This document shows positions 1-4,845 of a stretch of 7,686 nt of DNA, one piece after another. The position numbers and the translations under genes are program-made. Source of the DNA: an uncultured Elusimicrobium sp. (lineage in GTDB: Bacteria; Elusimicrobiota; Elusimicrobia; Elusimicrobiales; Elusimicrobiaceae); the NCBI GenBank assembly GCA_902767385.1, contig CACXHA010000127.1, forward strand, positions 1 through 7,686, written 5' to 3'. The notes beneath the pieces were generated by a model that saw nothing but the letters and a program-made list of their open reading frames with translations, made no database searches and was not told the origin of the DNA. Each line of letters starts with the position of its first letter. The stretch's first letter is position 1.

Positions 1-666
1 CCGGCGGGCAGACAGGTAAAACTCTACGCTTTGCCCGCAGACGGTATTTTGTATCAGCCGGTGGGATATTCCCGGCCGTTGGTGTTAACCGCCAAAGACT
101 ATTTTGTGGTGTACGATATTAACGAACAAACCGGACAAATTGCCAAAAATATCCCGCAGGTTTATAATTTGTTTATGCCCTGCCGCTCTACCACGTTGGC
201 GCAGCAGTTGCAGGCGGAGTATGACAAGGCCGAGCTAGCACGCCAAAGCGGGGAAAACGAGGACTTGTGGCAAGCCATCGGCGGGGAAAAAAATTACTAT
301 AACAGCGAAACGCTCCTCGCACGCGACGTAACCGAATTTTACTATCAAAAAAAACGCATTGAAAGTTTGCGTAACAGCGACATAGAGGGCAGTTTGGAGG
401 CCTTGGTGGAAAGCACCCCCAAACAACGGGCCGTTTACCCCATAGAAGCCCCGCACGTGCGCGATATTGTGCACGGAGAGGAGGGGTATATTTACGAAAT
501 CCCGGTCAGCGGAGTATACTACGTGGACCTGCGTTATAACCAGGCGGTGGAACTACTGCCTAAACAATTTGCGGTGTTCTACGTACCGGCGGGCCACAGT
601 TCTTTTATCGTAGAGCGCCGGGTATTGGAAGACCCTTCTATGTTCCAACCCATCGCAGAAAAATAA
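1..666 (+). CDS. C-terminal part of an unrecognised protein (5' truncated by the window edge)
   Basis: The reading frame is open from base 1 and ends at TAA 664-666, so 221 residues are visible and the true start lies upstream; a TTG at 31 is in frame but nothing supports it as the start. I do not recognise the family. The visible part is soluble-looking, with no obvious membrane segment. It is rich in Tyr, Glu and Gln, with a charged, probably helical middle (about residues 70-140) between two more beta-like, hydrophobic parts (about 15-60 and 155-215). The C-terminal part has alternating patterns such as GYIYEIPVSGVYYVDLRY, suggesting beta strands. No catalytic motif is evident. No terminator follows, and the rpmH promoter begins 3 nt after its stop, so read-through into the next operon is possible. 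Base composition and codon use resemble the neighbours. That it is a real gene is fairly sure; its function is unknown. Confidence 0.75.
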   Translation, partial: PAGRQVKLYALPADGILYQPVGYSRPLVLTAKDYFVVYDINEQTGQIAKNIPQVYNLFMPCRSTTLAQQLQAEYDKAELARQSGENEDLWQAIGGEKNYYNSETLLARDVTEFYYQKKRIESLRNSDIEGSLEALVESTPKQRAVYPIEAPHVRDIVHGEEGYIYEIPVSGVYYVDLRYNQAVELLPKQFAVFYVPAGHSSFIVERRVLEDPSMFQPIAEK

Positions 667-668
667 CA

Positions 669-697
669 TTGAAAACAAATTTCAAAAAAGCTATAAT
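669..697 (+). promoter_or_regulatory. Sigma70-type promoter of the rpmH-rnpA-yidD-yidC-jag cluster
   Basis: TTGAAA at 669-674 and a consensus TATAAT at 692-697 are separated by exactly 17 bp. Transcription would start near 704, giving an rpmH leader of about 79 nt. The promoter lies directly behind the stop codon of the upstream gene. It is the best promoter match I see in the window. Confidence 0.85.
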
Positions 698-730
698 ATG
701 CGTGTGGTCAAAACCCATTTGAACTTAGTA

Positions 731-782
731 TAAGGAGTGCACCGCGCCGCCTTGATCACAGCCGCGCCGTGCTAAAAGAATT
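731..782 (+). promoter_or_regulatory. rpmH leader: distant Shine-Dalgarno plus intervening hairpin
   Basis: TAAGGAG (731-737) is a strong Shine-Dalgarno sequence, but it lies 45 nt before the rpmH ATG, and only weak A-rich sequence sits at the normal distance. Between them, 739-750 can pair with 761-772: GCAC/GTGC, a C-C mismatch, GCGC/GCGC, a second C-C mismatch, then GC/GC, closed by a 10-nt loop. Looping out this hairpin leaves about 11 nt between the Shine-Dalgarno and the ATG, close to a working distance. The pairing is visible in the sequence; its use in initiation is inferred. Part of the complementarity comes from a repeated CCGCGCCG segment, so other folds are possible. Confidence 0.5.
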
Positions 783-923
783 ATGTTACCGACTTACAGA
801 CCGAACAAAAGAAGACGTGCAAAACACATTGGCTTTCGTGCCCGTATGGCTACCGCCGGAGGACGCAAGGTACTTAGCGCCCGCCGCGCTAAAGGCCGCC
901 ACGAACTGATCCGCGCCGCGTAA
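783..923 (+). CDS. rpmH: 50S ribosomal protein L34
   Basis: This 46-residue gene encodes the small basic L34 protein of the large ribosomal subunit. It starts [20 protein letters not shown] and continues with the family hallmark [15 protein letters not shown] and [11 protein letters not shown], matching the usual TYQPSKRKR...HGFRARM...GRKVLxxRRAKGR pattern along its whole length. The common MKRT start is replaced by MLPT. The ATG at 783 is the only plausible start: an in-frame TGA lies at 753-755 with no start codon between. Its ribosome binding site is unusual (see the leader entry). It is the first gene of the cluster, with rnpA 3 nt downstream, the arrangement found in most bacteria. dnaA, often just upstream, is not in this window. 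Confidence 0.97.
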   Translation: MLPTYRPNKRRRAKHIGFRARMATAGGRKVLSARRAKGRHELIRAA

Positions 924-926
924 GCC

Positions 927-1292
927 ATGTTACCCCAAGGTCTGCCGCATCGCGCGCGTATCCATTTAAGAAGGGACTTTGAGCAGATTATTTCTCAAAG
1001 TGAAAAATACCAAAATAGCGGGATTGTGTTGTGGTGCCGACAAACACCAAGCACCGGCCCGGCGCGACTAGCGGTAGTGGTCTCTAAGAAATTAGGACCG
1101 GCGGTTGTACGCAACCGCACCAAGCGACTGATAAGAGAAGCCTTTCGGACAAACAGGGTCCACTTGAAAACAGGGGCAGACCTGATTATAAAGCCCCGTA
1201 GTAGCGAACGATTAGCCACCGTGCAAGCAACGCAGCAGGCGTTCATGTCACTTTGTAAAAAGGCTGATTTATTACAAGAGCTACCTAACTAG
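927..1292 (+). CDS. rnpA: Ribonuclease P protein component
   Basis: Encodes the 121-residue protein subunit of RNase P, which helps the catalytic RNA bind and cut the 5' leader of precursor tRNAs. The diagnostic RNR signature is intact as VVRNRTKRLIREAFR, with RNRTKRLIRE at residues 62-71. The N-terminal RIHLRRDFEQII (11-22) matches the usual start of the domain, VVSKKLGPAV (51-60) precedes the signature, and ADLIIKPR (84-91) is the typical following strand. Length is normal for the family. The ATG at 927 lies 3 nt after the rpmH stop and has no clear Shine-Dalgarno, which suggests translational coupling to rpmH. The TAG stop overlaps the AGG of the yidD ribosome binding site. Confidence 0.96.
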   Translation: MLPQGLPHRARIHLRRDFEQIISQSEKYQNSGIVLWCRQTPSTGPARLAVVVSKKLGPAVVRNRTKRLIREAFRTNRVHLKTGADLIIKPRSSERLATVQATQQAFMSLCKKADLLQELPN

Positions 1293-1301
1293 GTAAGCCA
1301 A

Positions 1302-1538
1302 ATGAAAAAAGTTTCGCTTCTTTTTAGAAAAGTTGTTTTAAGGGTATTAAAAATAGTGTACGCAGGGGTCCGCCCGTTACTGGGGCCGCGCCAAGTATGT
1401 AGGTTTTCGCCCTCGTGCAGCCAATATGCCTTTGAGGCCATTGAAAAACACGGAATTTGCAAAGGCAGTTGGTTGGCTTGTAAACGGATTGTAAAATGCC
1501 ATCCGTGGAGCCCCGGCGGAGTTGATCCCGTCCCTTAA
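1302..1538 (+). CDS. yidD: Membrane protein insertion efficiency factor YidD
   Basis: A 78-residue member of the YidD family (formerly DUF37), a small membrane-associated protein that assists YidC in inserting inner-membrane proteins. The core is fully conserved: [19 protein letters not shown] (33-51), [16 protein letters not shown] (54-69) and GGVDPVP (72-78). The N-terminal part (about 1-30) is a basic amphipathic or hydrophobic helix, typical of the family. AGG of TAGGTAAG lies 8 nt before the ATG and supports this start. The protein stops exactly at the conserved DPVP, without the C-terminal tail many homologues have, so the last codon before TAA is proline. It sits in its usual place between rnpA and yidC. 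A structured spacer of 58 nt separates it from yidC. Confidence 0.96.
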   Translation: MKKVSLLFRKVVLRVLKIVYAGVRPLLGPRQVCRFSPSCSQYAFEAIEKHGICKGSWLACKRIVKCHPWSPGGVDPVP

Positions 1539-1549
1539 GTAAGAAAGAC

Positions 1550-1592
1550 TTCCTCTTATCTGTTTCACACGCGTGAAACCAAACAAGAGGAG
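1550..1592 (+). promoter_or_regulatory. Two-tier stem-loop that can mask the yidC Shine-Dalgarno
   Basis: TCCTCTT (1551-1557) is a perfect 7-nt complement of AAGAGGA (1585-1591), which contains the yidC Shine-Dalgarno; a T1550-G1592 wobble can extend it. Nested inside is a second perfect 7-bp stem, GTTTCAC (1562-1568) with GTGAAAC (1573-1579), closed by an ACGC loop. The two stems are joined by a 4/5-nt internal loop. No T-run follows, so this is not a terminator. The structure begins 12 nt after the yidD stop. The complementarity is seen directly; translational control of yidC is inferred. Confidence 0.6.
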
Positions 1593-1596
1593 ACGT

Positions 1597-3204
1597 ATGA
1601 ATAACCGTCAGTTCCTGCTCACCGCCATGTTCTTTTTGCTGGTGATTACAGGATATAACCAATTTGTTGCACTACCGCGCGCTCGCGCGGCGCAACAAGC
1701 GGCGCAGGCGCAGCTTCAACAAGAATCGCTACGTGCTGCCGCGCCCGCCGCTGTAGTAGGCGCAGAAGGCCTTACCCAAACCGCAGTTTCTTCCAAGCCG
1801 GAAGAACTGACCACCTTATCGTTGCCCCATGCGGACGTGACGTTTTCGTCCAAGGGGGCAGGGATTAAAACTTACCTATATAAGGACATTTTGGGCCCTG
1901 TGGACCTGACCCCGTATCAGGGGCAAGGGTATTTTGCCACGCTGCCCCATGTGGACTTTGTAGAATTTGCCCGCACGCACGATTCCATTACGTTTACCGG
2001 GGAAATTATCCCGGGCGTAAACGTTCAAAAAACCTACCGTTTGCATGAAAACGGACTGGCCGAACTGACGCTTACGTTTGAAAACCGCACCGCGCAAACC
2101 GTTACGCTGGCCGACTGGCAGTTTAACTTCGGCCCCGGTTTAGCCACCGTCAAAAGCGAAATGAAGGACAACGAGCGCGAGAGCAAAGCCGTCTATTTAG
2201 TGCAAGAGGACGGCAAGAAAAACCCCACCTTGGAAACATTTACCAAGAATGAAAAGCAACCCACGCTGCCCTGGCAATGGGCCGGCGTTGAAAACCGCTA
2301 CTTTTTAGCGGTGCTGGTGCCGCAGGATTTCACGCCCGGCAAACTCAGCACGCAACGCCCGGTGGTGGACAAAGTTAAAACGTTCTGGTCCTCGCTGGGG
2401 CTTTCCAGCGGCGAGGTCAAAGGGCCCGAGCTTCAAATCACCGTTCCCGCAAGCGCGTTGGAGGCGGGGAACGTCAAAACCTACACGTCGCACTTTTACT
2501 TCGGCCCCAAAGATTATAAACTCTTCCAAACGCCCGAGTTTGCGCCCTATCATTTTGAGCGCAGTATTGCGTTTGGGTTCTTTGGTGCGTTGGGCAAAAT
2601 TGCGCGCAACGTGCTGGAGCTGTTCTACAAATGGACGGGCAACTACGGCGTAGCGATTATTATGATTACGGTGCTCTTGCAACTAATCCTGTGCCGCTTT
2701 ACCATCATGCAGTTAAAATCCGCCGCCCAAATGAAAAAGATTCAACCCGAAGTAAAACGCATCCAGGAAAAATACAAAAGCGACCCGGCTGCTCTGCAGC
2801 GCGAGACGTTGGCCCTGTACCAAAAATACCACGTCAATCCGCTGATGGGCTGCTTGCCGCTGCTTATACAGTTGCCGATTTTCCTGGCACTGTTTAACGC
2901 GCTTCGCACGTCGTGGGCACTGCACGGGGCCAAGTTTGTGTGGTGGCTTACCGACCTGTCCGCCAAGGACCCGTACTACATCTTGCCTATCTTAATGGGC
3001 GTAGTGATGTTTTTCCAACAACGGGGCAATATTCCGCCCGGAACCGACCCCGCACAGGCGGCTATGTTTAAGTATATGCCGCTTATCTTTACCTTGTTGT
3101 TTATGAATTTCCCGTCCGGGCTGGTGCTGTACTGGTTGACCAACAGTCTGCTTACTTATGGGATTCAAACCTTGGTCAATAAAAAACTGATAAAAGCAAA
3201 TTAG
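1597..3204 (+). CDS. yidC: Membrane protein insertase YidC/Oxa1 family
   Basis: Encodes a 535-residue YidC, which inserts and folds inner-membrane proteins alone or with Sec. Order of parts: N-terminal membrane anchor (about 5-24, QFLLTAMFFLLVITGY), an Ala/Gln-rich linker, a large periplasmic beta domain (about 60-310) of the Gram-negative type, then the conserved insertase core (about 325-535). The core contains NYGVAIIMITVLLQ, the cytoplasmic helical hairpin, NPLMGCLPLLIQLPIFLALF, DPYYILPILMGVVMFF and FPSGLVLYWLTNSLLT. I chose ATG 1597 because AAGAGGAG (1585-1592) lies at ideal distance; an in-frame GTG at 1573 would add eight basic residues, lacks a ribosome site and falls in the spacer stem-loop. 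Oddity: the groove position that is Arg366 in E. coli is Gln362 here. jag follows 9 nt downstream. Confidence 0.97.
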   Translation: MNNRQFLLTAMFFLLVITGYNQFVALPRARAAQQAAQAQLQQESLRAAAPAAVVGAEGLTQTAVSSKPEELTTLSLPHADVTFSSKGAGIKTYLYKDILGPVDLTPYQGQGYFATLPHVDFVEFARTHDSITFTGEIIPGVNVQKTYRLHENGLAELTLTFENRTAQTVTLADWQFNFGPGLATVKSEMKDNERESKAVYLVQEDGKKNPTLETFTKNEKQPTLPWQWAGVENRYFLAVLVPQDFTPGKLSTQRPVVDKVKTFWSSLGLSSGEVKGPELQITVPASALEAGNVKTYTSHFYFGPKDYKLFQTPEFAPYHFERSIAFGFFGALGKIARNVLELFYKWTGNYGVAIIMITVLLQLILCRFTIMQLKSAAQMKKIQPEVKRIQEKYKSDPAALQRETLALYQKYHVNPLMGCLPLLIQLPIFLALFNALRTSWALHGAKFVWWLTDLSAKDPYYILPILMGVVMFFQQRGNIPPGTDPAQAAMFKYMPLIFTLLFMNFPSGLVLYWLTNSLLTYGIQTLVNKKLIKAN

Positions 3205-3213
3205 GAGAATTTT

Positions 3214-4359
3214 ATGTTAAGCAAAGTAAAAGTTCAAGGCAAAACCGTTTCCGACGCTATTTCCGCCGGACTTAAAGAGTTGCACTTGCGCCGCGACCAA
3301 GTGGAAATTACGGTGCTGGAGCAACCCAAAAAAGGGTTTTTAGGCATCGGCTCTAAACCGGCTGTGGTGGAAGTGCGCAAAAAACGCTGGGCCAACGATA
3401 ACCTAGACAGCGAAATTTATATGGACGTTCCCAAACGCCGCCGCGGTAACCGCCGCAATTCCCGCGGGCGCAGCCAAAGCCGCCGCAGCCATCGCACGCA
3501 CGTGCAAGCTTCCGGCGAAGAACGCACCCCGCACGTCCACACTCCCAAGGCCAACGAGCCCCAACTCTTGCCGTGCGAGGCAATTCAAAACGCCGTCGTG
3601 CCGGAAAATTTGCAAGCTCCTTTGCAAGAGGCCAAAACCTACATTGAAAATGTACTTACGCACATGGGCGTAAAAGCCGAAAACCTGCACGCCTGGTGGG
3701 ACGAAAAACAACAACGCATTTTAGTAACCTTTGATTGCGACAAGCCCGCTATCGTCATCGGCAAAGAGGGAAAGACGTTAGAAGCCCTGGAATATTTGTG
3801 CACGTTAGCCATTACGCGCAAATACGGCACGCCGCTAAGCGTAGTGGCCGATACGCAAAACTACTGGCGCAAAATGGAAGATAAAATTGACAACGAGCTG
3901 ACCAAGGCCATTGATATGATTAAAAACGGCGCCTCGGTGTTCCGCTTCCGCCCGATGAGTTCCCAACTGCGCCGCTATATCCACCGCGCCGTACAAAATA
4001 ACGAATATGTGCAGACCTCGTCGGAAGGGGAGGGAAAATGGCGCAAAGTAACCCTGCGCCCCACCCAAAAAGCGTTGGACGAAGCCAAAGCCAACGTGGC
4101 CCCGGCTGATTTTGTGCCCGGTGTGATTGGCGAAGATATCCCGCAAACGACCGAAACTGCCCAAACGGACGCGGCCCCTCAAACCGAGCAGCCTGCCCCG
4201 GCCGAGAACGCCGAGCCGGTGGTGATGGAAGAAACGCCCACGCAACGGGTGGTTTCCCAAACGACCGCTACAACGGTGGCCTCTACGGTGGTAGAAACGG
4301 CTGAGCACATTGTGGAAGAACGCGCGGTTATTGTCACTACCGAAACGACTGAAAAATAA
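3214..4359 (+). CDS. jag: RNA-binding protein Jag/KhpB (Jag-N, KH and R3H domains)
   Basis: A 381-residue Jag (SpoIIIJ-associated, also KhpB) protein, a cytoplasmic RNA-binding protein normally encoded next to yidC. Domains: Jag-N (about 1-56) with the typical KKGFLGIGSKPA (39-50); a linker (57-135) with an Arg-rich stretch at 74-94; a type II KH domain (about 137-213) with its GxxG loop at IGKEGK (182-187); an R3H domain (about 214-283) with R253-x3-H257 in QLRRYIHRAV and the usual SEGEGKWRKVTLRP ending. A tail of about 98 residues (284-381) rich in Thr, Glu, Ala and Pro follows; it is longer than in compact homologues and probably disordered. TAGGAG (3202-3207), overlapping the yidC stop, lies 6 nt before the ATG and indicates coupled translation. 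It is the last gene of the cluster, with a terminator-like hairpin 28 nt downstream. Confidence 0.95.
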   Translation: MLSKVKVQGKTVSDAISAGLKELHLRRDQVEITVLEQPKKGFLGIGSKPAVVEVRKKRWANDNLDSEIYMDVPKRRRGNRRNSRGRSQSRRSHRTHVQASGEERTPHVHTPKANEPQLLPCEAIQNAVVPENLQAPLQEAKTYIENVLTHMGVKAENLHAWWDEKQQRILVTFDCDKPAIVIGKEGKTLEALEYLCTLAITRKYGTPLSVVADTQNYWRKMEDKIDNELTKAIDMIKNGASVFRFRPMSSQLRRYIHRAVQNNEYVQTSSEGEGKWRKVTLRPTQKALDEAKANVAPADFVPGVIGEDIPQTTETAQTDAAPQTEQPAPAENAEPVVMEETPTQRVVSQTTATTVASTVVETAEHIVEERAVIVTTETTEK

Positions 4360-4387
4360 CAACTGACGCGACGTTACGCTTTACGCA

Positions 4388-4419
4388 CACCCCCTAAACG
4401 CAAGTTTCGGGGGTGGTTT
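4388..4419 (+). terminator. Terminator-like hairpin after jag
   Basis: CACCCCC (4388-4394) pairs with GGGGGTG (4409-4415). After a single T/C mismatch the stem continues as AAAC (4396-4399) with GTTT (4404-4407), closed by a GCAA tetraloop. Only a short T-run (TTT at 4417-4419) follows, so termination may be partial. It lies 28 nt after the jag stop, where the operon should end. Confidence 0.65.
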
Positions 4420-4436
4420 GCTACTCTTGGATACAA

Positions 4437-4536
4437 TTTTCCAAAACCGGGTCATTTTGACGTACTTGCCCGCTCGTAGTACCTCGCAGTACAACTTCGG
4501 GGCACTTGTCCGCCAAACTGCCCTCGGTTTTGAAAA
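4437..4536. other. Long imperfect inverted repeat with a structured interior, possible intergenic repeat or small RNA
   Basis: TTTT-C-CAAAACCG (4437-4449) is complementary to CGGTTTTG-AAAA (4525-4536) with one bulged C. Two more G-C pairs (4450-4451 with 4522-4523) form across a bulged T. The enclosed ~70 nt contain GTCA-TTT-TGAC (4451-4461), GTAC three times (4462, 4479, 4489; the last two can pair) and two similar ACTTGCCCGC / ACTTGTCCGC segments. Short frames open on both strands here have no ribosome site or recognisable domain. It could be a dispersed intergenic repeat or a structured RNA; I cannot tell which. Confidence 0.4.
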
Positions 4537-4601
4537 ATCATCCTTTCTGGCGCAATGGCGGTGCTCCACTGGACGGCCTGGTCAACAACTAACGCATTTA
4601 G

Positions 4602-4632
4602 AAAACACCCTGCTATTAGCGGGGTGTTTTTT
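4602..4632 (+). terminator. Strong intrinsic terminator
   Basis: A 13-bp stem is formed by 4602-4614 (AAAACACCCTGCT) and 4618-4630 (AGCGGGGTGTTTT), with one T-G wobble and an ATT triloop. It is followed by or merged with a run of six T (4627-4632). The A-run on the 5' side gives a short T-run on the other strand, so it may work in both directions. It lies 242 nt after jag and could be the main stop for that operon or the end of a separate transcript. Confidence 0.85.
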
Positions 4633-4659
4633 CTGCTAACCGGGTTGTTATCAAACGCA

Positions 4660-4754
4660 GTCATTCCCCAAGGTTTATGTGGGGAATCCCCACCGCTTTA
4701 AAGAGCACAAGGAGGAGATCCCCGAACCCTGCGGGCCGCCAAATCGGGGATGAC
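4660..4754. repeat. 95-bp palindromic intergenic repeat with two hairpins
   Basis: The ends are near-inverted copies: GTCATTCCCC (4660-4669) and GGGGATGAC (4746-4754). Inside are two stems: ATTCCCCA/TGGGGAAT (4663-4670 with 4680-4687) and ATCCCCGA/TCGGGGAT (4718-4725 with 4744-4751), the second also able to form CCC/GGG (4727-4729 with 4733-4735). The layout GTCATTCCC...GGGAATC...GATCCCCG...CGGGGATGAC resembles dispersed palindromic repeats seen between genes in many bacteria. There is no coding potential. Only one copy is in this window, so calling it a repeat rests on structure and resemblance. Confidence 0.55.
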
Positions 4755-4802
4755 ATTTATAATAATCTCCGGGCTTAATTTGCCGTACACGCGCGCGAAA
4801 TA

Positions 4803-4836
4803 TGCTACAATAAAAGTATCTATTTTTTTGTAGGAG
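4803..4836 (+). promoter_or_regulatory. Extended -10 promoter and ribosome binding site of dnaB
   Basis: TGCTACAAT (4803-4811) is an extended -10 element (TGN plus TACAAT). The only -35 candidate, TTGCCG (4780-4785), sits at a poor 20-bp distance. Transcription would start near 4818, giving a leader of under 30 nt that is T-rich (4821-4829). TAGGAG (4831-4836), 9 nt before the ATG, fixes the dnaB start. Confidence 0.6.
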
Positions 4837-4845
4837 TTTTGTTGT

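Noticed and set aside
235..474. Open frames on the minus strand opposite the first gene, and similar ones opposite yidC, jag, dnaB and alr
   Set aside because: They lie wholly inside well-supported + strand genes, lack ribosome sites and show no family resemblance.
698..733. Short leader peptide MRVVKTHLNLV ending just before the rpmH Shine-Dalgarno
   Set aside because: Its ATG overlaps the -10 region and lies upstream of the expected transcription start near 704, so it would not be on the mRNA.
737..775. 12-codon GTG-started frame in the rpmH leader
   Set aside because: The GTG overlaps the Shine-Dalgarno itself, so initiation there is implausible.
667..782. Replication origin next to rpmH
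   Set aside because: No DnaA-box-like TTATCCACA cluster or AT-rich unwinding region is visible, and dnaA is absent from the window.
1573..1596. GTG 1573 as the yidC start, adding KPNKRRR before the first Met
   Set aside because: It lies in the arm of a hairpin with no Shine-Dalgarno, whereas ATG 1597 has AAGAGGAG at proper distance.
4381..4664. Overlapping short open frames on both strands of the jag-dnaB gap
   Set aside because: Several frames are open at once, none has a convincing start site or domain, and they cross terminator hairpins; a structured non-coding element explains the region better.
4758..4763. TATAAT as the dnaB -10 box
   Set aside because: No -35 element at 16-18 bp upstream, where the sequence is GC-rich; the extended -10 at 4803-4811 is closer to dnaB and better formed.
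4360..4845. tRNA or CRISPR array in the jag-dnaB gap
   Set aside because: No cloverleaf arms or regularly spaced direct repeats are visible; the structures seen are terminators and palindromes.
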